Shown in pieces: positions 46,890 to 55,816 of a stretch of DNA of 64,000 nt. Position 1 is the stretch's first letter; each line of letters opens with the position of its first letter. The position numbers and the translations under genes were made by a program. Origin of the DNA: Pseudobdellovibrionaceae bacterium (lineage in GTDB: Bacteria; Bdellovibrionota; Bdellovibrionia; Bdellovibrionales; UBA1609); assembly GCA_018663505.1 (NCBI GenBank), contig JABJQG010000003.1, forward strand, positions 1-64,000. Reading direction: 5' to 3'. The notes under the pieces are model-generated. The model was not told the origin of the DNA. It ran no database searches and was given only the letters and a program-made list of their open reading frames with translations.

Positions 46890-47907
46890 AAAGAACTCCT
46901 CCAATTTGATACACAAGTTCAGATAAATTTTGCCCAGTTACTGCAGATATTGTAGCAACAGGAAGCTTTAACTTTAAAAAATAATTCCTCATATCTTCTA
47001 GTTTGTCTTCACTACAAGCATCAATTTTATTTAAAACAACTATAAATGGACGTTCTTGAAGAGAAATATAGTCATCACGTATCTGACTAAATGAACTTTT
47101 ATTGGTTTCTTCAAAGGATTTAAGTTCATTTCTTAATATATCAAAGTCTTTTCTAACATCATTCACATTCAAATCACTAAGGTCCAATACAAATAGAAAC
47201 ATTTTTGTTCGTTCAATATGTTTTAAAAACTGAATACCAAGGCCCAGTCCCTTATGAGCCCCTTCAATTATCCCAGGAATATCCGCCATAACAAAGCTAG
47301 TTTCCCCACAAGGAACAACTCCAAGATTTGGTTTTAAAGTTGTAAAAGGATAATCTGCGATTTTAGGTCGAGCCTTTGATAAATGAGAGATTAAAGTTGA
47401 TTTACCAGCATTAGGAAAGCCAACTAAACCCACATCAGCAATGAGCTTTAACTCCATCCTAATTTTTCTTTCTTCTCCCGGCATACCTTTTTGCGCTACC
47501 GTTGGAGCTTGATTCACACTAGATTTATAAAAAGTGTTTCCTTTTCCACCCATACCACCTTCTAAGAAGGTGGCGTCACCTTCTTGAAGATCAAGTAAAA
47601 TTTCATTAAACTCATCTAAAACCAAAGTTCCCTTTGGAACCTCTAATAACATATCTTGACCATCGAGCCCTGATTGCTTTGACCCTTGGCCTGGTTGTCC
47701 ATTCTGAGCAAGGTACTTTCTCTTAAATTTAAAATTAAGTAAAGTGTTCACACCTGGATCAACCCTAAAGATCACATGACCACCACGGCCACCATCACCT
47801 CCATCAGGTCCTCCTCTTGGTACCTTTGATTCTCGACGAAAACTTACGCAACCAGCGCCACCCTTGCCCGAACCAACTGATATTTCAACTTCATCAATAA
47901 ACTTCAT
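46870..47907 (-). CDS. obg: GTPase Obg/CgtA
   Basis: The glycine-rich Obg domain (about 1-158: VSVGSGKGGAGCVSFRRES, GGPDGGDGGRGGHV) precedes the G domain with P-loop GFPNAGKSTLI, switch DIPGIIEGAHKGLG and the NKID specificity motif. Obg assists 50S assembly and links it to stress signals. At 345 residues it lacks the long C-terminal tail of some family members. A terminator separates it from rpmA upstream. Confidence 0.96.
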   Translation of the reverse strand: MKFIDEVEISVGSGKGGAGCVSFRRESKVPRGGPDGGDGGRGGHVIFRVDPGVNTLLNFKFKRKYLAQNGQPGQGSKQSGLDGQDMLLEVPKGTLVLDEFNEILLDLQEGDATFLEGGMGGKGNTFYKSSVNQAPTVAQKGMPGEERKIRMELKLIADVGLVGFPNAGKSTLISHLSKARPKIADYPFTTLKPNLGVVPCGETSFVMADIPGIIEGAHKGLGLGIQFLKHIERTKMFLFVLDLSDLNVNDVRKDFDILRNELKSFEETNKSSFSQIRDDYISLQERPFIVVLNKIDACSEDKLEDMRNYFLKLKLPVATISAVTGQNLSELVYQIGGVLFGSKSE

Positions 47908-47931
47908 TTAATTAACCATTTTTTTCACTTC

Positions 47932-47966
47932 AAAAAAAAAGGCCATACAATGATGGCCCCTTTTTA
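47932..47966 (-). terminator. intrinsic terminator after rplU-rpmA
   Basis: On the minus strand GGCCAT (47958-47953) pairs with ATGGCC (47946-47941) and is followed by nine Ts (47940-47932). It separates rplU-rpmA from obg, which in many genomes are one transcript. Confidence 0.85.
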
Positions 47967-47987
47967 TTTTTTTATCTACTTAGTAAT

Positions 47988-48248
47988 TTAAGCAGCTTTT
48001 GGGTAAACGCTAATTTTTAGACGTTTTTTATCCACTCTTTCAAACTTTACACAACCATCAATTACAGCATAAATTGTATGATCTCGTCCCATTTTAACAT
48101 TGTTGCCAACATGAAATTTTGTTCCACGTTGTCTTACAATAATGGTTCCAGACTGAACAGGTTGTCCACCAAATCTTTTTACGCCCAATCTCTTGGACTT
48201 ACTATCTCTTCCATTCTTAGTACTACCTGCTGCCTTTTTCGATGCCAT
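47988..48248 (-). CDS. rpmA: 50S ribosomal protein L27
   Basis: An 86-residue L27: the start [20 protein letters not shown] and [20 protein letters not shown] are family hallmarks. Its N-terminal tail approaches the peptidyl-transferase centre. There is no N-terminal cleavage sequence as in Firmicutes. It lies 30 bases after rplU. Confidence 0.97.
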   Translation of the reverse strand: MASKKAAGSTKNGRDSKSKRLGVKRFGGQPVQSGTIIVRQRGTKFHVGNNVKMGRDHTIYAVIDGCVKFERVDKKRLKISVYPKAA

Positions 48249-48278
48249 AACTTTTCCTCTTCTTAATATTTAAATATT

Positions 48279-48896
48279 TTATTTACTAGTTTTCTTTTTA
48301 GTCGTCTTCTTCGCTACTTTTTTAGTGGTCTTTTTAGCTACTTTTTTTGTAGCCTTCTTTTTAGCAGCAGTTTTCTTTGCTGTAGTTTTTTTCTTAGCGA
48401 CTTTCTTCTTGGCTACTTTCTTCTTAGCTGCTTTCTTTTTAGCAACTTTCTTCTTAGCAGCCTGAGCTTCTTCACGACCTGCCATTTTAGCTTCTTGATA
48501 TTCAAGCTCTTGTTTTTCAAGTCTCTCAATTTTTTTCATTGGATCGTATACAGGAGCTTCTTTCTCAGCACTTGCACTTGTTCCATCGGGGTCTTTAATG
48601 GCTTTGATAAATAACTCCGTATACAACTGACGATGCCCTTGCATTCTTCTATAACCCTGTCTTCTTTTTTTCTTAAAAACAATAACCTTAGGAGCCTTAG
48701 ATTGATTAGTAACTACTACAGTTACTGAAGCGTCCTTTACAATGGGCTCACCAATATAGTTTTTATCTCCACACACAGCTAAAACTTCAGGAACTTCAAA
48801 CTCATCACCTAATTCTCTACCTAAATGCTCAACTTTTAATAAATCACCCGCTTGAACTTTATATTGTTTTCCACCGGTCTTGATAATGGCGTACAT
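48279..48896 (-). CDS. rplU: 50S ribosomal protein L21 with a long lysine-rich C-terminal tail
   Basis: Residues 1 to about 103 are ordinary L21 (YAIIKTGGKQYKVQAGDLLK, KKKRRQGYRRMQGHRQLYT), which binds 23S rRNA. Typical L21 ends here. A further hundred residues follow: a charged helix (about 120-145), then about 60 residues of nearly pure Ala/Lys/Thr/Val repeats (KKKVAKKKAAKKK pattern), like histone-H1 or bacterial H1-like tails. The tail should be disordered and bind nucleic acid. AAGGAG precedes the ATG. Confidence 0.95.
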   Translation of the reverse strand: MYAIIKTGGKQYKVQAGDLLKVEHLGRELGDEFEVPEVLAVCGDKNYIGEPIVKDASVTVVVTNQSKAPKVIVFKKKRRQGYRRMQGHRQLYTELFIKAIKDPDGTSASAEKEAPVYDPMKKIERLEKQELEYQEAKMAGREEAQAAKKKVAKKKAAKKKVAKKKVAKKKTTAKKTAAKKKATKKVAKKTTKKVAKKTTKKKTSK

Positions 48897-48918
48897 GAAA
48901 TTCTCCTTCTAACTCTTA

Positions 48919-48943
48919 CATCGCTATTTTCTATTGCGCGATG
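48919..48943 (-). promoter_or_regulatory. hairpin in the rplU leader
   Basis: CATCGC (48919-48924) and GCGATG (48938-48943) form a six-bp stem ahead of the rplU ribosome-binding site. L21 operons are often autoregulated through leader RNA, but I cannot match this to a known L21 leader; it may be incidental. Confidence 0.3.
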
Positions 48944-49160
48944 GTCGTTCTTATACATGCAAAGATCCACGAATCTGTCATGGGGTCTATATTTTGTCAA
49001 TGAATTGCCTTATTTATAGGGGCTTTTAACGATTTTACAATCTTTGTTACTCTTTAATTATAGGATGCGTCATCTATCTGCTTAATAATTAAAACATACC
49101 CTTCTTTTATGAGTTTATGAGTGGGTAATATTGAACTGTGGATTCCCCATTGGCACCTTT

Positions 49161-49343
49161 CCTTCCTTGGGAAATCGGGCCTAACGGCGGCCCGAACCCG
49201 CCAATTCCCCCACGTCGTGTGGGGGAATCTATAATACAAACTCTCAGTGACCTATAGGAATTTAATTATTAATAGATTCTTCAACACGATGTTGAAGAAT
49301 TGCGGGTTTCAGGGGCGGCTAGCCCCTGATCTCCCATGGACGG
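49161..49343. repeat. composite inverted-repeat element, copy 3 (left arm degenerate)
   Basis: Same orientation as copy 2. The left outer arm, CCTTCCTTGGGAAATC (49161-49176), differs at several positions from the consensus; the right arm, GATCTCCCATGGACGG (49328-49343), differs at one. Inside are CGGGCC/GGCCCG (49177-49193), a 25-nt hairpin (49204-49228), a 47-base centre, the second 25-nt hairpin (49276-49300) and CAGGGGC/GCCCCTG (about 49310-49328). AACCCGC (about 49195) can also pair with GCGGGTT (about 49302). It lies in the 505-base gap between rplU and RNase G, downstream of the latter. Confidence 0.9.
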
Positions 49344-49401
49344 AAGAATATCAACTCTGCACTAAAAGTTCTAAAGTTCCCATTCCTAAACTCATAATTT
49401 T

Positions 49402-50904
49402 TTAAATATTTTTAGAGCGAATCTCAAATTCTTCGATATGCAACTTTGCATCTACTTTAATAGTTACTGAATTCCCCAACTTGTTTTCAACGAACTCAAG
49501 GGTTTCGTTATCTCCCTCGTAGATCCAATCAGCCACATTCGCATGACAGTATACCACTGGCGAACTGCCCTCGGGTTCCACCTCTAAAGCTCTAAATATT
49601 TCGTTGGCTACAGTCACTGGACGTTTTACATAGCCCTTTCCATCACAGTAGGTGCATGGTTCACATAGTGTAGAAACCAAGCTAGGGCGTATTCTTTTTC
49701 TTGTCATTTCCACTAAACCGATTTCTGACATAGTTACAATGGCCGTTTTTGCACGATCTTTTTTTAAATCTGCCTCAAGGGTGCTCAGAACTTTTTGACG
49801 ATTCGCCTCATTTTCCATATCGATCAAATCTAGAATAATAATGCCACCACAGTTTCGAATTCTAAGTTGGTGAGCGATTTCACTCACTGCCTCTAAATTC
49901 GTTTTCAAGATAGTATCTTCTAAATCTTTTTTTCCAACAAATTTACCCGTATTAACGTCTATAACCACAAGTGCTTCAGCCTCATCAACAACGATATATC
50001 CGCCAGATTTTAACCAAACTTTTCTATCTAAAGCATGTGACAACTCTAAGTCTATTTGATAAGAGTCAAATATGGGTGATTTCCCCTCGTAAATCTTAAC
50101 CTTTTTTCTATGTTTTGGCATAAATTGAGAAACAAAATTCAAGACTTTTTTATGCACCAGTTTATTGTCTACAATCACCGAAACTACATCTTCATTTAAC
50201 ATGTCTCGTAAAGTTCTAAGTTCTACAGATAAATCTGAGTATATGATTCCTGGGTTTTTCTTCTTTTGATGATTTTTTTGAATATCTTTCCACAATCTGT
50301 TTAAATACTCCAGGTCTTGTACAAAACTTTCCTTTGTAGCTCCCTCACCAGCTGTTCTTACAATGACTCCACCATCAGGAGTCAGACCCTCAATCAATTT
50401 AGTTAACCGTTCTTTTTCTTCTTCGTTCTCGATTTTTCGGGAAATACCTAAGTGTTTAACCTCGGGCATATAAACTATATTTCTACCGGGTAATGAAATC
50501 TGAGTTGTTATTCTTGCCCCTTTAGTTCCTAAAGGATCTTTTGCCACCTGTACTAATATTTCATCACCTTCAGAAAGAATATCCTGAATTAGAATAGTTT
50601 TGCCGGGTATATTAGTTTTTACAACCTCAGTTTGCTCTGCTCTGTGTGGATCTCCAAGATACGGATCCTCTTCCACAAATAGATTTTCTGCAGTAGATAC
50701 ACTTTCTTTAATATCTCCAATATACAAAAAAGCAGCCCTATCCAAACCAATATCAACAAAGGCCGCCTGCATACCTGGTAAAACTCTAGAGATCTTGCCA
50801 AGGAAAATAGAGCCCACCAAAGTAGGTGAGTTTCTCTTTTCCTGAGTAAAATCAACTAGTTCTTTTTCTTCAACCAGCCACACGAACTTGATTGGGTCTA
50901 ACAT
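49402..50904 (-). CDS. rng: ribonuclease G/E
   Basis: A 500-residue RNase E/G catalytic core: S1-like domain (GSIFLGKISRVLPGMQAAFV), the RNase H-like and DNase I-like parts with metal-binding aspartates in VVIDVNTGKFVG and IIILDLIDM, and the zinc-link CEPCTYC. It cuts AU-rich single-stranded RNA in mRNA decay and 16S maturation. There is no long C-terminal degradosome scaffold, so RNase G is the better name. It is divergent from pilT. Confidence 0.93.
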   Translation of the reverse strand: MLDPIKFVWLVEEKELVDFTQEKRNSPTLVGSIFLGKISRVLPGMQAAFVDIGLDRAAFLYIGDIKESVSTAENLFVEEDPYLGDPHRAEQTEVVKTNIPGKTILIQDILSEGDEILVQVAKDPLGTKGARITTQISLPGRNIVYMPEVKHLGISRKIENEEEKERLTKLIEGLTPDGGVIVRTAGEGATKESFVQDLEYLNRLWKDIQKNHQKKKNPGIIYSDLSVELRTLRDMLNEDVVSVIVDNKLVHKKVLNFVSQFMPKHRKKVKIYEGKSPIFDSYQIDLELSHALDRKVWLKSGGYIVVDEAEALVVIDVNTGKFVGKKDLEDTILKTNLEAVSEIAHQLRIRNCGGIIILDLIDMENEANRQKVLSTLEADLKKDRAKTAIVTMSEIGLVEMTRKRIRPSLVSTLCEPCTYCDGKGYVKRPVTVANEIFRALEVEPEGSSPVVYCHANVADWIYEGDNETLEFVENKLGNSVTIKVDAKLHIEEFEIRSKNI

Positions 50905-51092
50905 TTATCAATATTTCCGAAGACATAAGCTTAATCTAATGGAGCTTCTTCAAATTGCCAAGAAAAGCATAATAACGCAACGAGATGTGTCCTCCGATTT
51001 TAGGGCATCCAACTTAAGGCCAGTTATTTCTTATAAGCTCTTAAGACCTCTCAGCTTTACCGATAAATTACCAACAATAAAAGAGGTATTTT

Positions 51093-52502
51093 ATGGCACA
51101 AATTGATGAGCTTTTTAAATTAATGATCAGTCAAGATGCATCGGATTTACATCTTACTTCGGGAGCACCTCCTTACTTAAGAATCCATGGTGAAATGGTC
51201 AGATTGGAATATAAAGAGCTTACCAATGAAGACGTACAGCAGTTAATTTTTGGAATTCTAAATGAAAAACAAAAACAAAATTTTATTAAAGATTGGGAAC
51301 TGGATACCAGTTATGCTATTGAAGGCGTGGGAAGATTTAGGTGCAACGTTTTTATGCAACGTCGTGGCCTCGGAGGAGTGTTTCGTGTCATACCCACTGA
51401 GTTAAAAACAGTAGAGGAGCTTGGCCTACCTCAGCAAGTGATTAAACTGGCCGATGCTTCTCGAGGCCTTATACTGGTAACTGGCCCTACAGGTTCAGGT
51501 AAATCAACCACACTCGCAGCTATATTAAATACAATAAATCTCACCAGAAAAGAGCATATTCTTACTATTGAAGACCCCATAGAATTTGTCCATGATAATA
51601 AAATGTCCCTGGTAAACCAACGTGAGGTGAGTAGCCATACAAAATCTTTTGCAAATGCTCTAAAAGCAGCTCTTCGTGAAGATCCGGATATCATTTTAGT
51701 GGGCGAAATGCGAGACCTAGAAACCATACAGTTAGCTATGACAGCTGCTGAAACCGGCCATCTCGTTTTTGGAACACTTCATACAAATAATGCAGCAAAA
51801 ACTGTGGATCGTATTATCGATGTATTTCCAGACTCACAACAGGCTCAAATTCGAGTGATGTTAGCTGAAAGTTTACGTGGCGTTGTGGCTCAAAATCTTT
51901 TTAAACGTGAAGATGTTCCTGGTCGTTGTGCGGCTATTGAAATTTTGGTAAATAACAGTGCTATTTCTAATTTGATTCGTGAGGGAAAAACCTTTCAAAT
52001 TCCATCAGCTATGCAAACAGGAATGCAACATGGAATGATCACTTTTGATCGGGCGATGAATCAACTTGTAAAGGAAGGCAAGGTTTCTCAGGACACTGCT
52101 GATACATTCCTAGGCAGGAAAAAGACTGAAGGTAGCTCCAATAGTGAAAGCGACAAACCTAAACAGGCCATAAAAAAAGCAAAATCACCACTTAGACCTC
52201 CCATGGGTTCTGCCGCAAAAATGCAGGCGGCTACACAAAAAAAGCCTATACAGAATAATGCCCCTAAAAAGATGACCCAACCAGGCTCCGTAGTAAACCC
52301 AGCAACTTCTGGGAAAAGTGTCGCCGAAACTCAAGAGGGCATTAAAGTCACAGGGGACCCAAACTATATAGATGATACTCCTACAGTATCAGAAGGTGAC
52401 ATTAAATTTTATGGTACAACATCTGATGGTTCTGATGCTATGAAAGAAACAGCATCGAATATGTTAAAAAACTTTGGTTTTGGAAAAAAGAAATCTGGTT
52501 AA
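51093..52502 (+). CDS. pilT: PilT twitching-motility ATPase with C-terminal extension
   Basis: It retracts type IV pili. The N-terminal domain (MISQDASDLHLTSGAPPYLR) and the Walker A (TGPTGSGKSTTLAA), Asp-box, Walker B (LREDPDIILVGEMRDLET) and His-box (TAAETGHLVFGTLHT) are complete in the first 345 residues. E. coli and Pseudomonas PilT end near here. The remaining 120 residues are Lys/Pro/Ser/Gln-rich and look disordered. AAAGAGG precedes the ATG. No other pilus gene is nearby. Confidence 0.95.
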   Translation: MAQIDELFKLMISQDASDLHLTSGAPPYLRIHGEMVRLEYKELTNEDVQQLIFGILNEKQKQNFIKDWELDTSYAIEGVGRFRCNVFMQRRGLGGVFRVIPTELKTVEELGLPQQVIKLADASRGLILVTGPTGSGKSTTLAAILNTINLTRKEHILTIEDPIEFVHDNKMSLVNQREVSSHTKSFANALKAALREDPDIILVGEMRDLETIQLAMTAAETGHLVFGTLHTNNAAKTVDRIIDVFPDSQQAQIRVMLAESLRGVVAQNLFKREDVPGRCAAIEILVNNSAISNLIREGKTFQIPSAMQTGMQHGMITFDRAMNQLVKEGKVSQDTADTFLGRKKTEGSSNSESDKPKQAIKKAKSPLRPPMGSAAKMQAATQKKPIQNNAPKKMTQPGSVVNPATSGKSVAETQEGIKVTGDPNYIDDTPTVSEGDIKFYGTTSDGSDAMKETASNMLKNFGFGKKKSG

Positions 52503-52888
52503 AAACTCCAGTTATAACCAAGCATTGGCGTTAGCTGCGATGCCTGAAGATTTCGGCCTCGACTATTCATTTCGTATTCACCTAAATATTCATAGGGTTG
52601 AGTGGCTGTTTTATATGTAGTATAACTCGTTCCAACAATAATACCCACTGCAAAACCAATGGCAATATTTGATAATTTATCTTGGGGTCTCCCATAAAAA
52701 CTTAACGTACTTAAACCTAAAATTGCACCAGCAAGACCAGAAAAAATAATAGTAGCTAACTGTCTTCGAGGTCCTGATGTCCTTGCCACCTCTTCGCCCA
52801 CACCCGCCTGAGCCATAGCAAATTGTGGCAAAAACAACTGCATCGATAAGCACACTGTTAAAATAATTTTCAAATACTTTAAGCCCAT
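52499..52888 (-). CDS. small exported membrane-associated protein
   Basis: A signal peptide (LKIILTVCLSMQLFLPQFAMA) leads a 129-residue protein with two hydrophobic segments separated by a polar loop (LATIIFSGLAGAILGLS and LSNIAIGFAVGIIVGTS), glycine-spaced as in small membrane proteins, and a C-terminal Phe. No domain is recognised. It overlaps the acylphosphatase gene by ten bases and the pilT end by four. Confidence 0.7.
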   Translation of the reverse strand: MGLKYLKIILTVCLSMQLFLPQFAMAQAGVGEEVARTSGPRRQLATIIFSGLAGAILGLSTLSFYGRPQDKLSNIAIGFAVGIIVGTSYTTYKTATQPYEYLGEYEMNSRGRNLQASQLTPMLGYNWSF

Positions 52889-53190
52889 AATTGATCTCCA
52901 TCTGGCTTGATCTCATATAAATTATTAAGGTTTCCCGTAAATAATTCTATATCCATTACTTTAGTGGAATCAACTCTAGAAAAGCTAGGTCCATAAGAAA
53001 TTTTCTGTAAAAAATTTAAAACGCAAGGCAGATCACCTTTTGCCAAAATCTCAACTTCTCCCGAACTTAAATTTCTAGTCCACCCCTCTAATTTGAATGC
53101 ATCAGCAAATTTCTTAGTATAATATCGAAAGCCAACTCCTTGAACCTTCCCTGTTACAACTATATGTTTACAAACTTCTTGAGTATGCAT
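52879..53190 (-). CDS. acyP: acylphosphatase
   Basis: A 103-residue ferredoxin-like fold that hydrolyses acyl phosphates. The catalytic Arg is in GKVQGVGFRYYTKKFA and the Asn in GWTRNLSSGEVEILAKG, both at the expected spacing. Length is typical. It shares a short overlapping divergent region with the nucleoside phosphorylase gene. Confidence 0.93.
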   Translation of the reverse strand: MHTQEVCKHIVVTGKVQGVGFRYYTKKFADAFKLEGWTRNLSSGEVEILAKGDLPCVLNFLQKISYGPSFSRVDSTKVMDIELFTGNLNNLYEIKPDGDQLWA

Positions 53191-53235
53191 ATAAAAATCA
53201 TAGCACGTTTTTTATTAAAGAAGAAAGGCCTAATG

Positions 53236-54585
53236 ATGGAACAAAACTCACAATTTATCCCTGCAGAACTTATAAAAAAGAAAAAATTAGGTCAAGAACA
53301 CAGCTTTGAGGAACTTCAATTTCTGATTAGCTCCTATGTTGACGAAAGTCTTCCTGATTACCAAATGTCAGCCTGGCTTATGGCAATTTGTTTTCAAGGT
53401 ATGACGCGAAAAGAAACGTCATCTCTAACTCAGATTATGCTCGATTCAGGTGATAAAATGGATTTTTCTCATTTAACACCGCTTTGCGTAGATAAACATT
53501 CAACCGGTGGTGTAGGAGACAAGACTTCCCTTATTTTAGCCCCAATTGTTGCCGCCTGTGGAGCACCTGTAGCAATGATCTCAGGTCGAGGCCTTGGACA
53601 TACTGGCGGCACCTTAGATAAACTCGATAGCATGGAAGGGTTTAGCACATCACTTGACCTCCCTCAGTTCAAAAACATGGTAGAAGAAATTAAGCTATCT
53701 ATGATTGGCCAAACAAAAGAAATTTGCCCTGCAGATAAAAAGATATATGCACTAAGAGACGTTACAGGCACAGTTGAGTCTCTTCCCCTTATCTGTGCAA
53801 GCATAATGTCTAAAAAAATCGCCGAAGGTATCGGTGCTCTGGCTCTTGATGTTAAGTTTGGAACCGGTGCATTTATGAAAACCAAAGAGGATGCTAAAGC
53901 TCTTGCAGAAAATCTAATTTTCATTGGTCACGATCATAAACTAAAAATTTCAGCTTCACTCACAAACATGAATCAGCCTTTAGGTAAATATATTGGCAAT
54001 GCTCTTGAAGTAAAAGAATGTCTGGAAATATTAGAAGGAAAATCGCATGTGGAAAATAATATTGATTTTTATGCCGACACCAAAGAGTTGAGTCTGCACT
54101 TATCTGCACAAATGATTTTTCTATGTGGAAAGGCGGATTCTCTCAAAGAAGCACGACAACTTGCCGAACAAGCATTAAGCTCTGGAAAAGCTTTAAAGAA
54201 ATTCAAAGAAATGGCCGAAATTCAAAATGCCCCAGATGTTTACAATTTACCTGCAGCTAAATACACTCACGATGTGTTTAGTCAAAATGATGGACATATT
54301 TCCCAAGTGGCCACAGAAAAAATTGGTGTTGCTTCATTAAAGCTAGGAGCTGGTCGTATGAAATCTACTGATACATTAGACTTATCTTCTGGTATTGAAA
54401 TACATTTTAAACTCGGACAAAAAATCAATAAGAATCAGAAATTATTCACCCTTTTTAGCTCTATAGTTTCTGATTTTTCCGAAGTAGAAGGTTTATTATT
54501 AAAAACAATAGAATATTCTGCTGAAAAACAAAAAGAAACCCCACTTGTATCAGAAATAATTTATGGAGATAACTATGGACAATGA
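53236..54585 (+). CDS. deoA: pyrimidine-nucleoside (thymidine) phosphorylase
   Basis: It cleaves thymidine or uridine with phosphate. The signature DKHSTGGVGDKTSLIL and SGRGLGHTGGTLDKLD are intact. The ATG at 53236 is preferred because AAAGG lies seven bases upstream; ATG 53233 is also possible and an earlier start at 53140 lies over the acylphosphatase gene. The 449-residue length fits. It is followed, with overlap, by a purine nucleoside phosphorylase, so the pair is a nucleoside-salvage unit, as expected in a predator or scavenger. Confidence 0.93.
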   Translation: MEQNSQFIPAELIKKKKLGQEHSFEELQFLISSYVDESLPDYQMSAWLMAICFQGMTRKETSSLTQIMLDSGDKMDFSHLTPLCVDKHSTGGVGDKTSLILAPIVAACGAPVAMISGRGLGHTGGTLDKLDSMEGFSTSLDLPQFKNMVEEIKLSMIGQTKEICPADKKIYALRDVTGTVESLPLICASIMSKKIAEGIGALALDVKFGTGAFMKTKEDAKALAENLIFIGHDHKLKISASLTNMNQPLGKYIGNALEVKECLEILEGKSHVENNIDFYADTKELSLHLSAQMIFLCGKADSLKEARQLAEQALSSGKALKKFKEMAEIQNAPDVYNLPAAKYTHDVFSQNDGHISQVATEKIGVASLKLGAGRMKSTDTLDLSSGIEIHFKLGQKINKNQKLFTLFSSIVSDFSEVEGLLLKTIEYSAEKQKETPLVSEIIYGDNYGQ

Positions 54586-55402
54586 AATTCAAAAAGTAAA
54601 TGAAGCCTGTGAATATATTAAATCGAAGTGCAAAATAACCCCGACCCTTGGGCTTACCCTTGGGTCTGGACTAGGCTCCTTTGCCAAAGAAATAAATATT
54701 GAAATGGCCATTTCATATTCTGACATACCTCACTTTATACCACCAACTATCGAAGGACATTCAGGAAAACTGATTTTAGGTCATATTGGTAAAACACCAA
54801 TAGCTGTACTTCAGGGACGAGTGCACTTTTATGAAGGTCACAGTATGAACCAAGTTGTGTTCCCCACTCGTGTTTTGTGTGCTCTCGGTGTGAATACACT
54901 AATTCTAACTAACGCTGCTGGTGGCATTGGAACCAACATGAAGCCTGGTGATTTTATGATTATTGAGGATCACATTAACATGATGGGAACCAACCCTCTC
55001 ATTGGTAAAAACTACGAAAAATTTGGCACTCGTTTTCCAGACATGAGCCAAGTTTATGATCAAAAATTAATAGAACATTTAGAAGAAGACTTTGTGGCAG
55101 CACAAATACAATTTTCCAAAGGCATCTACTGCGCCATGACAGGTCCAAGTTACGAATCCCCTGCTGAAATTCAGTTCCTAAAAACAATTGGAGCCTCTGC
55201 TGTGGGAATGAGTACCGTGCCAGAAGCCATCGCAGCAAAACACATGGGCAAACGCGTCCTTGGAATCAGCTGTATCACTAACTATGCCGCAGGCCTCAGT
55301 GATGACGCCTTATCCCACGATGATGTTAAAGATGTCGCCGCTAAAGTAGAAACAACTTTCAACCACATCCTAACAGACTTCATCACCCACAACGAATTCT
55401 AA
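54575..55402 (+). CDS. punA: purine nucleoside phosphorylase
   Basis: A 275-residue trimeric-type PNP: LTLGSGLGSFAKE, AVLQGRVHFYEGHSM, TNAAGGIGTNMKPG, MTGPSYESPAEIQFL and GMSTVPEAIAAKHMG are signatures of phosphate and base binding. The start at 54575 follows GGAG by six bases and overlaps the previous stop by 11 bases. It converts purine nucleosides to bases plus ribose 1-phosphate. Confidence 0.94.
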   Translation: MDNEIQKVNEACEYIKSKCKITPTLGLTLGSGLGSFAKEINIEMAISYSDIPHFIPPTIEGHSGKLILGHIGKTPIAVLQGRVHFYEGHSMNQVVFPTRVLCALGVNTLILTNAAGGIGTNMKPGDFMIIEDHINMMGTNPLIGKNYEKFGTRFPDMSQVYDQKLIEHLEEDFVAAQIQFSKGIYCAMTGPSYESPAEIQFLKTIGASAVGMSTVPEAIAAKHMGKRVLGISCITNYAAGLSDDALSHDDVKDVAAKVETTFNHILTDFITHNEF

Positions 55403-55450
55403 CCGTATAATATTTTGATGCTTATCAAAAAAAATATTACAAGTTAGAAT

Positions 55451-55599
55451 CCATGTAGCAAGGTTAAAAATTAGTTCCCAAGAAACAGTTTAGCACAAAA
55501 AGCGAGTTCAGCGCGGAGGCCAAAGGCCGAGCACTGCATGTCTGAGCCTTTTTGGGTTAAACTGTTTCTTGGGAATTAATTTTTAACCTTGCTACATGG
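55451..55599. repeat. 149-bp near-perfect hairpin element
   Basis: Arms of 52 bases at 55451-55502 and 55548-55599 are reverse complements except at three positions. The 45-base centre (55503-55547) holds a small hairpin GGCC/GGCC around AAA (about 55518-55528). There are no coding frames and no clear target-site duplication at the flanks. It resembles a MITE-like non-autonomous element. It lies in the 414-base gap between punA and the subtilase gene; the remaining part (55600-55816) shows only a short inverted repeat AGACCA/TGGTCT (55782-55796) ahead of a TATAAT. Confidence 0.85.
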
Positions 55600-55816
55600 A
55601 AATAATTTCTCGAACAAGCCATATAAAAAAAATCTAACTAAAATCAGCTTCCACTTGGTTATCAAATACTAAAACTAGACCATGCATTAAGTCCTGAATA
55701 TAGCTCTAGTATTGGCTCTTAGACTGTCTTAAACAAAAAATGGACTAACCCAAAGGCACTATTCATGACATCATATATATAAGACCAGGATGGTCTATAA
55801 TTGAAAGTGAGGTCTC

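Noticed and set aside
49054-49239. Minus-strand frame of 61 codons inside repeat copy 3
   Set aside because: It is formed by the inverted-repeat sequence itself, and the other two copies do not keep this frame.
55403-55440. A/T-rich hairpin just after punA as an intrinsic terminator
   Set aside because: The pairing of AATATTTTGAT with ATCAAAAAAAATATT needs a four-base bulge, and no T-run follows.
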